A DNA stretch of 45,013 nt from Longimicrobiales bacterium (GTDB lineage: Bacteria > Gemmatimonadota > Gemmatimonadetes > Longimicrobiales > Gaopeijiaceae). The notes below the pieces were generated by a model. The model did no database searches and was not told the origin of the DNA. It saw only the letters and a program-made list of their open reading frames with translations. The DNA lies in contig JANQNV010000055.1 of NCBI GenBank assembly GCA_028279425.1, positions 1 through 45,013 on the forward strand, written 5' to 3'. The position numbers and the translations under genes were made by a program. Below, piece after piece: positions 31,315 through 40,706 of this stretch; position 1 is the stretch's first letter, and each line of letters starts with the position of its first letter.

Positions 31315-34300
31315 TGGCGCGGCGGCTCAGGGCGGCTTCGTCTTGCGCAGTCTTCGTGCTCTTCGCTGCGACGGCCGCCTCGTTTGTCGCAGAGACGGCG
31401 TCGGCCTCGGGGGGCGACGCACGGAACCCCACGATCCGGAGCCTGAGCGCAGACCCCTCCTCGACCAACGAGGGGGCGGTGGTTCGCTTCGAGGCGGAGA
31501 TCGAGTCGCCGGATCCCTCGTCGGTCACCTTCGATTGGGACTTCGGAGACGGCTCGACCCCGATACGGGGCGTCGGCGCGGCAGCGGTCCAGCACCGATT
31601 CCCCGACGGGGCGCAGAACGGCACGAGCTATACCGTGACCCTCACGGTGACGGACTCCGCCGGTGCGTCGGATCAGGCCACCACCTCGATCGCGGTGGCC
31701 AACGTCGCACCCCGGATCGTCGGAATGCAGCGGGACGGGGCCGGCCTCCTGGGCGCGTCGATGCCCTTCCTCGGCCAAGCGGTCGATCCGGGAGTCGACG
31801 ACGCGCTGACCTTCACGTGGGACTTCGGCGATGGGGGGACCGGTACGGGACCCCAGGTCGATCACCAGTACGCGGCAGCGGGTCGCTATACCGTGACGCT
31901 CGATGTCGACGACGGCGACGGCGGCTCAGATCAGCGCACGATGAGCGTGATCGTCGGCGAGGGCGGTGAGATGTCGGTGAGCGGGGGTGTCGGAATCCCC
32001 ACGGAGGACCTCACGTCGTCGATCGTCTCGGCGGTCTCCATCGGAGACGGACTCTGTCAGTTCAGGCTCGAACTCGGCATCGAGGACGCTGGCATCGGAT
32101 TCCAGGTCATGCTGCCGGGGGGGCTGGCACCCGGTACCTACCGTATCGGACCGACCACCGAGGACGCCGGACTCTGGGACGACGAAGTCGCCTCGCCGGG
32201 CACCTTCACCGCTACGGCGGCGGTCGATCCGGCCTACGATCCACCGGAGCGGGGCCTGTTCGGCTTCTGGTCCGTCGAGGGCACCTTCACCGTCGAGCAC
32301 TTCGACGGTGAGCGACTCGAGGCGTCGTTCGCGGTGGAGTTGCAGGAGCGCACGGTCCGCTCGGCCAATCCGCCGCCCTACTGGATCGACGTCGAGGGGT
32401 GGGTGGCTCAGGCGGTGGACGGCAACGTGTTGGGTGGGCCTCCGGCGTCGGGGCCGGGTGGCTTCTACCTCTGCGACGTGGGGACGTCGCCCATGACGGT
32501 GGTGTCACTCCAGCCCTCCGACCGTCAGCCGAACGTCGACCTCGACGAGCCCGTCATCAAGGTCGGCTTCGACGTACCGATCGACGAGACGACGCTCAAC
32601 GCCGGGACGTTCCGACTCGGGTATCGGCTGCCCGACCGCGGGGCGAGCGGTGCCCAATTCGCCCTGGTGGAGGGCGGGTGGGCGGCCGAGCCCGATGGGA
32701 CCCACCGCTTCGTGCCCTCGGGCCCGCTCCTCGCGGGGGTCTCGTACCAGGCGGTGATCCGCGGGGGGCTGCAAGGCGTGCGGGGTGCGCGGGGTGAGAT
32801 GTTGGCGGGGAACACGTCGTGGAATTTCACGACCCTGGTCGAGCCCACGGTCCGGGTCGCCGTCTTCCAGGTCGCCCGCAACGCCCCGCTCATTCCCGGC
32901 AAGACGACCGCGGCCCGGGTATGGGTCGACTGGCAGGAAAATCCGAACGTACACCAGGCGTGGCAGACTCGCGCGTTCCCGGCCCGCATCGACGTCAAGG
33001 TGGACGGCGCGATCGCGTGGCCGGTCCGGGACGAGTACCCGAACCGACCCGACCAGTTGAGTCTCGAGGACAGCGCCCAGGCCCGGAACAGTGTGAACTT
33101 CTTCGGTTGGACGCCCTCGGCGACCAGCGGCACCTCGTCGTTCGTCGCCGCGGTCGAGCCGACGATGCAACAGATCCCCGTGCCACGGCGGTTCGAGAGC
33201 GCTCCGGTGGAGATCGTTCATCACCCGGGGCTCCCGCCTCTCGAGTACGAGGCGCGAAGACTGCGGATCCGTTCCTGGACCGACGCGGTCCCGCCCGAGC
33301 TCGATCAGCTGATGGCGGACGTGATGCGTGAAGGAGCGGCGTTCACGGCCCAGAACTTCCCGGTTCCCTCGGTGAGCGGCTCTCTCGGCGACCTCGCGCT
33401 GGCCGAGCCACCGACGATGTTCCAGTGGAGCCAGGGCAACCTCCAGGTCTTCCGAGGGTGGGGGACGGCGATCAAGCAGGACGAGTATTTCGCGAAGCAG
33501 GCCTACGACCTGATCTCGCCGACCACCTCGGCCGATCTGCTGGTGCTCTTCATGCCGGCCGAGGTGCAGCCCACACTCGGTGGCTACGCCTACACGGATT
33601 TTCCCGGAGTGCGGACGGTCTCGATATTCGTTGCTCCCGCGGTGGGACCGCAGAGCCTCCAGAAGAACGCGGGTGTGGTGGCGCACGAGTTCGGGCATGC
33701 GCTGGGTTTGCCGCACTACAGCCGATGCGCGGATGACTTCCGTGCCTGCCTGAGCGCCGGAAAGGCAGGATCCGACGACGTCGAAGGCTTCCGGTTGGCG
33801 CCGGACGGGAGCCGCGGCTGGAACAAGTCGAAGCTCGAGGGCAACGCCGAGGCGCCCACCACGAAGACGGTCATCTCGCTGATGCACCCCGACGCGATCG
33901 GGCTGCCGGGATTGTTCATCGCGAACCGCCAGTACGACGAAGTCCTGCGTGGGGCGGGCGGCGGGCCGCCGCCCGCCCCGCCAGGAGGTCGTTTCGACTC
34001 CGCGAGTCCGTTCGACGAACCTGGGTACGCCGAACTCTCCCTGCTCGCGTGGGACGTGGCTCGGTCGGGTCCCTCCGCCTCGCCCGGTGGCGACCTGCCC
34101 GCCCTCGAGACGGTCCCCTCCGCCAGCCGTAGCTCCCCCACACTCCAAGACCCGGAAGAGGTACTGCTGACCGGGGTCGTCCTCACCGAGACGGGGACGA
34201 TTGCAGTCGCGCCCCCGCGTCGATTGGAGCGCCCCTGGACCCACCACATCCCCGGCGGCGAATACACCCTCGAGGTTCGGGACGCCGGGGGCGGGGTGCT

Positions 34301-34769
34301 GCACACGAGGAGCTTCGGGCTCTCGCCCGCGACGGCCGAACACCGGACCGACCTCGAGGGGCGCGCTGCGGATGTGCCCGCCTCGGCTGGCGCGTGGTTC
34401 TGGGTCACCGCCCCCCACTACGCCGACGCCAGGGAGTACGTGGTACGGCGCGGGTCGGACGAGCTCATGCGTCTGGGCTACACGGAGCACGCACCGACCG
34501 TCGCCGTGGACCAGCTCCGTGCGGAGTCCGATGGGACCCTGCAGTTGGCATGGACCCACGACGACGGCGACGGTGACGTTCTGGCCGCCATGGTCACGTA
34601 CAGCCCCGACGGAACCGGTGACTGGCGGGCGATCTCGCCTTGGATGGAGGGGACCACGTGGGCGTTCGACCCCGCTCCGCTTCCGGTTGGCCCGTCTCCG
34701 ACGCTCCGCCTGATCGTCTCCGACGGCTTCCGCGAGGGAGAGGCGACCGTTCCGATGCCCGGAGGCTGA
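31314..34769 (+). CDS. Secreted PKD-domain metzincin-type zinc metalloprotease
   Basis: A 1151-aa exported protein from ATG 31314 (GGGAGG 7 nt upstream). After the signal peptide (AVFVLFAATAASFVAETASA) come two PKD domains (about residues 38-128 and 133-212; VTFDWDFGDGS and LTFTWDFGDGG), a beta domain, and an SbsA-type Ig-like domain (about 400-505; VSLQPSDRQPNVDLDEPVIK). The catalytic site is HEFGHALGLPH at 791-801, the HExxHxxGxxH zinc motif of metzincins, followed by a Met-turn SLMHPDA (Met857). The C-terminus has further beta domains, including a fibronectin-like stretch. Likely a large surface or secreted protease, coupled to the lipoprotein before it. Confidence 0.88.
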   Translation: MARRLRAASSCAVFVLFAATAASFVAETASASGGDARNPTIRSLSADPSSTNEGAVVRFEAEIESPDPSSVTFDWDFGDGSTPIRGVGAAAVQHRFPDGAQNGTSYTVTLTVTDSAGASDQATTSIAVANVAPRIVGMQRDGAGLLGASMPFLGQAVDPGVDDALTFTWDFGDGGTGTGPQVDHQYAAAGRYTVTLDVDDGDGGSDQRTMSVIVGEGGEMSVSGGVGIPTEDLTSSIVSAVSIGDGLCQFRLELGIEDAGIGFQVMLPGGLAPGTYRIGPTTEDAGLWDDEVASPGTFTATAAVDPAYDPPERGLFGFWSVEGTFTVEHFDGERLEASFAVELQERTVRSANPPPYWIDVEGWVAQAVDGNVLGGPPASGPGGFYLCDVGTSPMTVVSLQPSDRQPNVDLDEPVIKVGFDVPIDETTLNAGTFRLGYRLPDRGASGAQFALVEGGWAAEPDGTHRFVPSGPLLAGVSYQAVIRGGLQGVRGARGEMLAGNTSWNFTTLVEPTVRVAVFQVARNAPLIPGKTTAARVWVDWQENPNVHQAWQTRAFPARIDVKVDGAIAWPVRDEYPNRPDQLSLEDSAQARNSVNFFGWTPSATSGTSSFVAAVEPTMQQIPVPRRFESAPVEIVHHPGLPPLEYEARRLRIRSWTDAVPPELDQLMADVMREGAAFTAQNFPVPSVSGSLGDLALAEPPTMFQWSQGNLQVFRGWGTAIKQDEYFAKQAYDLISPTTSADLLVLFMPAEVQPTLGGYAYTDFPGVRTVSIFVAPAVGPQSLQKNAGVVAHEFGHALGLPHYSRCADDFRACLSAGKAGSDDVEGFRLAPDGSRGWNKSKLEGNAEAPTTKTVISLMHPDAIGLPGLFIANRQYDEVLRGAGGGPPPAPPGGRFDSASPFDEPGYAELSLLAWDVARSGPSASPGGDLPALETVPSASRSSPTLQDPEEVLLTGVVLTETGTIAVAPPRRLERPWTHHIPGGEYTLEVRDAGGGVLHTRSFGLSPATAEHRTDLEGRAADVPASAGAWFWVTAPHYADAREYVVRRGSDELMRLGYTEHAPTVAVDQLRAESDGTLQLAWTHDDGDGDVLAAMVTYSPDGTGDWRAISPWMEGTTWAFDPAPLPVGPSPTLRLIVSDGFREGEATVPMPGG

Positions 34770-34786
34770 ACGCGATTTCGTGCCCG

Positions 34787-37700
34787 TCAGCCTCCCGCCA
34801 CCACGGCTTCCCGCGTCAGCGTCTGGTAGAGCACGGGAACCACGAGCAGCGTCAGGACGGTCGAGGTGGTCAGCCCGCCGATGATCACGACCGCGAGCGG
34901 GCTCCACAGATCGGACCCGGACAGGGCGAGCGGCAGGAGGCCGCCGATCGTGGTCAACGTGGTCAGCACGATCGGGGCGAAGCGCGCCCGGCCGGCTCGG
35001 AGCAACGCCTCGTCCCGCGCCACGCCCTCGCGCCGCGACCGGTTCGCGTACTCCACGAGGAGGATCGAGTTGTTGATCACGATCCCGACGAGCGAGGTGA
35101 TCCCGATGAAGGCGGTGAAGGAGAAGGTGTAGCCCGTGAGGAAGAGGCCGCCGATCGCCCCGATGAGCGAGAGCGGCACCGCGCCGAAGATGACGAGCGG
35201 CTGCACGAGCGAGCGGAACTGCAACACGAGGACTCCGAAGATCCCGAAGATCGAAATGTTCAAGGCGATCAGGAGCGCCCCGAAGCCCTCCTGCTGCTCC
35301 TCGAAGGTGCCCCCGGCGAACCAGCGGTACCCCTCGGGCCACACCTCCGCCTCGAGTCGCTCGCTCACGAGCCGGGTCACCTCGAGCGCATTCGTCTCGC
35401 CGCGCACATTCGACGTCACCGTCGCGACCCGCTCTCCGTCGTAGTGGTCGATCCGCGGGAGCCCCCCGGTCAGCTCGAGGGCGGCGATCTGCGACAGGGG
35501 GATCAATCCGCCATTCGCGGCCAGCCGGATCCGGCCGAGCGCCTCGGGCCCGGGCTTGTCGCCCTCGAAGGGGAGGCGGACGACGACGTCGTGATCCTCC
35601 CCGTCGGGACCGCGCCAGTTCGAGATCGGCACTCCGGCGAGCGAGGCGCGCACGGTGCGATCGACCCTCTCCGGGTCGAGTCCGAGCGCCCACGCCTTCT
35701 CGCGGTGGAGCCGGACGTCGAGTTGGGCCCGGCGGACGGCGAGGGGGTTCTCGACGCCCCGCGCTCCCGGCGTCTCGCGCAGCACCTCCTCGATCCGCGC
35801 CGCGAGCACGGCGAGGGTGTCGAGGTCGGGACCGGTCACCTTGAAGACGACCGGCGCCTCGACCGGCGGCCCGTTCTCGAACTCGGTGATCGTGATCCGC
35901 GCCCCCGGGACGCGCGCGAACCGGGGTTCGAGCCGAGAGATCAGCGCCAACTGGGCCTCGTACGACTCCGCCTCGACGAACACCTGCCCGATGCTCGACC
36001 GCTCCCGCCGCGGGATCACGTTGTAGTAGACCATGGGGTGATCGTGGCCGGCGTTGGCCGCGGTTCGGACGACCTGAGGGTCGGCGCGCACGATCGAGTC
36101 CACCGTCGACACCACGCGGCTGGTCTCCGCGAGGCTCGTCCCCTCGGGCGCCGTGATGTTGACCAGCAGCTGCGGCTTCTCCGCCTTCGGGAAGAGGGAG
36201 ACGCCGACGAGGGGGAAGAGGGCGAAGGCTCCGAGGAAGACGGCGGTGGCCGCAGCGAGGACCCGCGCGGGACGCCTCAACCCCCAGCGCAGCGTCCGGG
36301 TGTAGGGACCCGCCGCGGCGCGCATCATCCCACGCTCGAAGAAGCGCGGCTGATGTGCGGCCTCGGCATCATCGTCGGCCCGTCGCCCGCGCAGGGCGAG
36401 CTGGACGAGCGGGAGGATCGTGAGCGAGAGGAAGAGGGAGGCGAGGAGGGCGTAGATCACCGTCACCGGGAGGGAGCGGATGTAGTCGCCGGTCCCGGTC
36501 GGCATCTGCACCATCGGGAGGAAGGCGAGGACCGTCGTCACCGTACCGGCCACACTCGGCCACGAGACCTCTTCCGTCCCGCGCAGGGCCGCATCTGCGA
36601 ACGACGCGCCCTCGCGACGTTTGACCGTGATGTTCTCCACGACCACGATCGCGTCGTCCACCAGCAGACCGAGGGCGATGATCAGCCCTACGATCGACAT
36701 CTGCTGAAGCCCGAAGCCGGTGACGTCGACGGCGGCGAGGGCGAGAAGGATGGCGACGGGGATCGTGAGAACGACCAGGAAGGCAGCGCGCGGTCCGAGC
36801 GCGATGAGCATGACCACGCCGACGAGCACCATCCCCTGCAGGAGGGAGCCGATGAAGCCGCCGACACGGGAGCGGACACTGACGGTCTGATCGAAGATCG
36901 TCTCCATGCGCACCCCGTCGGGGAAGGCAGCGGCGCGCGCCTCCAGCACCGTCCGGGCGCGCTCGGCGACGTCGACGAGATTCGTCCCCTCGCGCTGACG
37001 AACGGTGACGATCACCGCGGGCTCTCCATCGACCCGGATGCGGTGGGTCTCGTCTTCGAAGGCGCGGCGGACGGTGGCGAGGTCGCGGATGCGCACCGGA
37101 CCGGCCGGCCCGGCAAGGACGACGGTCGTCCGGATCTGCTCGAGCGACTCGAAGTCTCCGCTGGTGCGAACGTTGAAGCGCCGCGTCCCCAGGTCGAGGT
37201 CGCCCCCCGGGAGTTCGAGGCCGGCGCCCGAGAGCGCCCCGAGCACCGCCTCGATCGGGACGCCGTGCGCCTCGAGCCGGTTCGGGTCGACCTCCACGCG
37301 AACCTCGGGGTCGGGGAGTCCCCACACCTGGAGCTCCTGGACGCCCGGCACGGCCTCGACGGCACGCTCGAGTTCGTCGGTGATGCCGACGAGGCGGAAG
37401 GCGTCCGCACCCTCGTCGAAGAGGGCCACCTGCAGGACGGCCACGTCGGTGAGGCGCACCCGGTCCGCTTCGAGCGAACGCAGTCCCTCGGGTAGCCCGG
37501 GCTCCTCCCGGTTGATCTTCTGCAGCACGTCGTCGAGCGCCTCGTTGGCGTCGATCCCGTATTCGAACTCGACCGACATCACGCCGAGTCCATCCTGCAC
37601 GGTGGATTCGAGGGTGCGCACGTCGTCCAGCTCGCGGATCGCATCCTCGAGCGGCTCGATGACCTGGGTCTCGAGCGTCTCCGGCTCCGCCCCCGGGTAG

Positions 37701-37849
37701 GAGGCGACCACGATGACGTTCGGGAGTTCGAAGACGGGGTCCTCCGAACGAGGCATGCCGAAGAACGAGACGAGCCCCAGCGCGACGAGCAGGGTCGTGA
37801 CCACCGCCGTGAAGGCGCCGTTGGAGAGGGCGCCGCGGGTGAGGATCAT
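34787..37849 (-). CDS. RND-family efflux pump, inner-membrane permease
   Basis: A 1020-aa protein of full family length. Twelve membrane segments with two large periplasmic loops are evident. The proton-relay aspartates lie in TM4 (GLIIALGLLVDDAIVVVENI), and the N-terminal signature PNVIVVASYPGAEPETLETQ is typical of AcrB/CzcA relatives. It pumps substrates by proton exchange through a tripartite complex with the MFP and OMF encoded upstream. Its ATG at 37849 overlaps the MFP stop by 4 nt. The short N-terminus and the TM-less C-terminal end suit a drug-type rather than heavy-metal pump, but substrate cannot be stated. Confidence 0.95.
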   Translation of the reverse strand: MILTRGALSNGAFTAVVTTLLVALGLVSFFGMPRSEDPVFELPNVIVVASYPGAEPETLETQVIEPLEDAIRELDDVRTLESTVQDGLGVMSVEFEYGIDANEALDDVLQKINREEPGLPEGLRSLEADRVRLTDVAVLQVALFDEGADAFRLVGITDELERAVEAVPGVQELQVWGLPDPEVRVEVDPNRLEAHGVPIEAVLGALSGAGLELPGGDLDLGTRRFNVRTSGDFESLEQIRTTVVLAGPAGPVRIRDLATVRRAFEDETHRIRVDGEPAVIVTVRQREGTNLVDVAERARTVLEARAAAFPDGVRMETIFDQTVSVRSRVGGFIGSLLQGMVLVGVVMLIALGPRAAFLVVLTIPVAILLALAAVDVTGFGLQQMSIVGLIIALGLLVDDAIVVVENITVKRREGASFADAALRGTEEVSWPSVAGTVTTVLAFLPMVQMPTGTGDYIRSLPVTVIYALLASLFLSLTILPLVQLALRGRRADDDAEAAHQPRFFERGMMRAAAGPYTRTLRWGLRRPARVLAAATAVFLGAFALFPLVGVSLFPKAEKPQLLVNITAPEGTSLAETSRVVSTVDSIVRADPQVVRTAANAGHDHPMVYYNVIPRRERSSIGQVFVEAESYEAQLALISRLEPRFARVPGARITITEFENGPPVEAPVVFKVTGPDLDTLAVLAARIEEVLRETPGARGVENPLAVRRAQLDVRLHREKAWALGLDPERVDRTVRASLAGVPISNWRGPDGEDHDVVVRLPFEGDKPGPEALGRIRLAANGGLIPLSQIAALELTGGLPRIDHYDGERVATVTSNVRGETNALEVTRLVSERLEAEVWPEGYRWFAGGTFEEQQEGFGALLIALNISIFGIFGVLVLQFRSLVQPLVIFGAVPLSLIGAIGGLFLTGYTFSFTAFIGITSLVGIVINNSILLVEYANRSRREGVARDEALLRAGRARFAPIVLTTLTTIGGLLPLALSGSDLWSPLAVVIIGGLTTSTVLTLLVVPVLYQTLTREAVVAGG

Positions 37850-38937
37850 CGGTCGCCCTCCCCACCCACCACCTGGACGTCGTCCCCCTCCCGGAGGAAG
37901 GCGGCTCCGGTGGTGACGAGCTGGTCGTCTGCGGCCACGTCTCCGCTCGCGAGGACGTCCTCCCCGGCGAAGCCGCGAAGCCGTACCCGACGCTCCCGGG
38001 CGATCGACACGGCGTCGATCACGTAGACGATCCCGACTCCGTCGTCGATGTCGGCGATCGATTCGGGGCGCAGGCGAAGACGGGCGACGGGGCCCTCGGT
38101 CGAGAGTCGCACCCGACCCACGAAGCCGGATCGGATCCCGACGGGCGGTGCCTCGAGCCGAAGCTCCACGGGGTAGAGCCCGGTGCCCGGGGTCGGCCCA
38201 GCAGCCACCTCGACGACGACGGCGCGGAGGGAGAGGTCGGGGAGGGCGTCGAGCACGACGTCGGCCGCAGTCCCCAGATGGATTCGCACGACCTCCCGGT
38301 CGGAGAGGGCGACGCGGATCCGCCATCCCCCCGAGGTCGAGCCGAAGCTCAGCACCGGCGCGCCGGGGTTGGCCCACTGCGCGGGCTCCACGAGCCGTTG
38401 CAGGACGCGCCCATCCGCCGGCGCGAGGATCCGTGCGTTGTCCAGGTCGAAGCGAGCGGCGCGGAGGGCGGCCTCGGTCTGTCGCAGCCCATCCTGCGCA
38501 TTCTGCAGGTCGGCGAGCGCGACGACGGAGTCCGCGTGCAGACGCTCGAAGCGCTCGACCAGTCGCTGCGCCCGGGTCACATCGGCCTCGACCGCGGCCA
38601 CGCGCGCCTCGACCTCGTCGTCCCGGAGCGTGGCGAGGACCTCGCCGGCCCGGACTTCATCGCCCGCGTCCACGCGCACCTCGTCCACGTATCCCGGGAC
38701 CTTGAAGGCGAGCGCCGTCTCGGATTCGGCGACGAGCTGCCCGGTGACCTCGAGGGTGTCGGGCACGATTTCGATGCGGGGCGTCTCGACGCGGACGGCG
38801 GTCGGCGGAGCGCCCGTCGTGGGGCCCGTCGTCGCGGCGTCCGACTCCCCCGGGGCGACCTCCTCCCCTCCCCCGCATGCGGCGATGAACGAGGCGAGGG
38901 CGAGCCAGGTCGTGAGCGTGGGGATACGGGCGGTCAT
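37846..38937 (-). CDS. RND efflux periplasmic adaptor (membrane fusion protein), lipoprotein
   Basis: A 363-aa protein from ATG 38937. The signal ends in lipobox IAAC (LTTWLALASFIAACGGG), so it is anchored by lipid in the inner membrane. It has the HlyD/AcrA layout: lipoyl-like half-motifs (TALAFKVPGYVDEVRVDAGD and NARILAPADGRVLQRL), a coiled-coil hairpin between them (about residues 110-180), and a beta-barrel plus membrane-proximal domain after. It links pump and outer-membrane channel. Both ends overlap neighbours by 4 nt (ATGA), giving tightly coupled translation and fixed stoichiometry. Confidence 0.94.
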   Translation of the reverse strand: MTARIPTLTTWLALASFIAACGGGEEVAPGESDAATTGPTTGAPPTAVRVETPRIEIVPDTLEVTGQLVAESETALAFKVPGYVDEVRVDAGDEVRAGEVLATLRDDEVEARVAAVEADVTRAQRLVERFERLHADSVVALADLQNAQDGLRQTEAALRAARFDLDNARILAPADGRVLQRLVEPAQWANPGAPVLSFGSTSGGWRIRVALSDREVVRIHLGTAADVVLDALPDLSLRAVVVEVAAGPTPGTGLYPVELRLEAPPVGIRSGFVGRVRLSTEGPVARLRLRPESIADIDDGVGIVYVIDAVSIARERRVRLRGFAGEDVLASGDVAADDQLVTTGAAFLREGDDVQVVGGEGDR

Positions 38938-40370
38938 CGGTCGGTCTCCGAGGTAGGGCGAAGGGTCCCGGCGGCGTAGCGCAGTTCGACCATCCGCATT
39001 CGGACGGCGTCGAGCGTGAGGTGCACGTTGAGGCGGGCGCTGGTGAGCGTGGAGCGGGCATCGAGGAATTCGAGCTGGGTGCCGAGCCCCTCTTCGGTGC
39101 GTCGCGCGACGAGACGGAAGCCGCGCTCGGCCTCGAGTTCGCGCGCCAGCGCCGTCTCCACCGAGGCGAGGGCCGTGCGGAGATTTCGCTCCGCCTGCTC
39201 GAGCGCGAGTCGAAGGGAGCGGGCGGTATCGCGCCGCGTCGCCTCGAGCCGGTTCTTCTCGGCGGCGCGGCGTGCCTGGCGGGCCGAGATCGCGCCGCCC
39301 TGGAAGGGGCGCCACGTCATCACGAGCGACCCCAACACGAAGCGGTCCTGCGAATCGATGCCGTACTCGGGCCCCTGGATCCCGGCATCGACGGCGAGGA
39401 CGAGGGTCGGCCAGCGCTCCGCATCGGTCGCCGCGAGTCCGGCCTCCGCGACCTCGACGGCCGCCGTCGCGGCCGCGAGTTCGGGGCGGGCGGGAGCCTG
39501 ATCCCCAGGTCCCATCGTGGCATCGACTTCGGCGAGGAGCCGCTCGGCCCGCGCCACGAGGTCGGCGGGGTCCTCCTCCCCGCCCGGTCGATCCAGCGCC
39601 TCCTGGGGGGCTCGATCGAGGAGGTAGTTGAGCAGACCGGCCGCATCGCGCTCGGCGGCGGTCGCCTCCTGAAGGCGCTGCTCCACGGAGAGTCGCTCGG
39701 CGCGGGCGCGGAAGAGGCGATCGGGGGTGTCGAGGTCGGTCTCGACCCGCCGTTCGGTAACCCGCTCCGCCTCGACGACGGCCACGAGCGCCTCATCGAG
39801 GATCCGGATCGCACGCTCCGCATTCCGCCATCGGTGGTAGGCCGTCGCCACGTCTCGATGGACGGTCGCGGCGACGGCGTCGCGGTTGGCCTCGGTCGAT
39901 CGCAGCCCCGCCTCGGAGGCGCGCACATTCGCTCCGGCGGCCCGCGAGAAGAGCAGCTGCGTCACCTGGAGCCGGGTGTCCTGCTCCTGCGGCAAGAGGA
40001 AGGGCTCCTGCACGTTGTCGATCTGAGGGAAGGGCCCGGGCTGGCCCGGCGCGCCGACGAGACCGTTGAGGGCGTCGTACACCGGGTTCAGCAGATCCCC
40101 GACGGGGAAGAGGATCTGTCGCCCCCCATCGGCGCGGGAGTAGCGAGCCTGCATCCCCACGGTGGGACGGAAGGCAGCGCGACCCTCGTCTAGCAGCGCG
40201 GCGCTCGCGGCGAGCGAGGCCTCGGATGCCTGCAGGGAGAGACTGCGCTCGAGCGCGAGCTGCGCGTACCGGTCGGCGATCTCGTCGGCGGACTGGGCGC
40301 TGAGCGGCGCCACGCGGAGTGGCGCGGTGGTGAGAAACGCGACGAGGAGCGCGAGAACGATCCGCCTCAT
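38934..40370 (-). CDS. TolC-family outer-membrane efflux channel
   Basis: A 478-aa protein from ATG 40370 with a Sec signal peptide (MRRIVLALLVAFLTTAPLRV, cleavage near SAQ). Two long helical repeats typical of OEP/TolC proteins are visible, for example SLQASEASLAASAALLDEGR near the N-terminus and LRTALASVETALARELEAER near the C-terminus. It forms the outer-membrane channel of the tripartite pump. This reading is preferred to a longer one from 40433, because the preceding small gene's stop overlaps ATG 40370 by 4 nt. The presence of TolC implies a diderm cell envelope. Confidence 0.92.
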   Translation of the reverse strand: MRRIVLALLVAFLTTAPLRVAPLSAQSADEIADRYAQLALERSLSLQASEASLAASAALLDEGRAAFRPTVGMQARYSRADGGRQILFPVGDLLNPVYDALNGLVGAPGQPGPFPQIDNVQEPFLLPQEQDTRLQVTQLLFSRAAGANVRASEAGLRSTEANRDAVAATVHRDVATAYHRWRNAERAIRILDEALVAVVEAERVTERRVETDLDTPDRLFRARAERLSVEQRLQEATAAERDAAGLLNYLLDRAPQEALDRPGGEEDPADLVARAERLLAEVDATMGPGDQAPARPELAAATAAVEVAEAGLAATDAERWPTLVLAVDAGIQGPEYGIDSQDRFVLGSLVMTWRPFQGGAISARQARRAAEKNRLEATRRDTARSLRLALEQAERNLRTALASVETALARELEAERGFRLVARRTEEGLGTQLEFLDARSTLTSARLNVHLTLDAVRMRMVELRYAAGTLRPTSETDR

Positions 40371-40588
40371 GCGAGTTCCTCCCGCCGGATCTCGAGCGAC
40401 TGCAGGTCGGCACCCAGATCCCGCAGGGCACACATCGTCCCGTGAACGGCCGAGGTGTCCGGGAGCCGGCCGTGGATCCGGGTCCCACCCTCGCCACTGT
40501 CGACGATCAGCGGATGAAAACGGTCCGCCCAGACGGCGCCGAGGCGGCCGCGGAGGTGGATCTCGACGAAAAGGGTGGAAGGAGGCAT
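40367..40588 (-). CDS. Small conserved protein leading the RND operon
   Basis: A 73-aa protein from ATG 40588 to a TGA that overlaps the TolC gene start by 4 nt. The end, LPDTSAVHGTMCALRDLGAD followed by LQSLEI, resembles a widespread family of unnamed small bacterial proteins with a G-x-LPDQAALHGLLxRIRDLG pattern, often found next to transcription factors and transporters. No membrane segment or signal is seen. Its place as first gene after the LuxR regulator and its overlap with the pump genes suggest a regulatory or accessory role for the efflux operon. Confidence 0.7.
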   Translation of the reverse strand: MPPSTLFVEIHLRGRLGAVWADRFHPLIVDSGEGGTRIHGRLPDTSAVHGTMCALRDLGADLQSLEIRREELA

Positions 40589-40664
40589 GTGTGACTCGAA
40601 TCCGAGGGAATCTCGACCTGCGATTCGAGTCTACCGGCCCTGCCCTGAGCCTTCGTGGGACGAA

Positions 40665-40706
40665 GGTTTATTCGGGGGTTTATTCCACCAACCTATTCCA
40701 CCAGCC
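40665..40706. repeat. Short duplications at the 3' end of the LuxR gene
   Basis: GGTTTATTC occurs at 40665-40673 and 40677-40685. TATTCCACCAACC at 40681-40693 is followed directly by TATTCCACCAGCC at 40694-40706 (12 of 13 identical). The second unit contains the codons for the regulator's last residues. A small hairpin CCTTCG-TGGGA-CGAAGG lies beside them at 40650-40666. These look like slippage products. Confidence 0.6.

Noticed and set aside
32505..35693. A 1062-residue minus-strand frame opposite the PKD-metzincin gene
   Set aside because: It runs antisense through two real genes and has Arg/Gly-rich shadow composition.
34640..37495. A 951-residue open frame on the plus strand opposite the RND pump
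   Set aside because: It is antisense to a clear RND permease, is made of E/R/G-rich GC-driven text and has no domain.
40650..40672. Rho-independent terminator CCTTCG-TGGGA-CGAAGG-TTTATT
   Set aside because: The T-rich side faces the plus strand, where no gene lies upstream; on the coding strand there is no T-tract after the hairpin.
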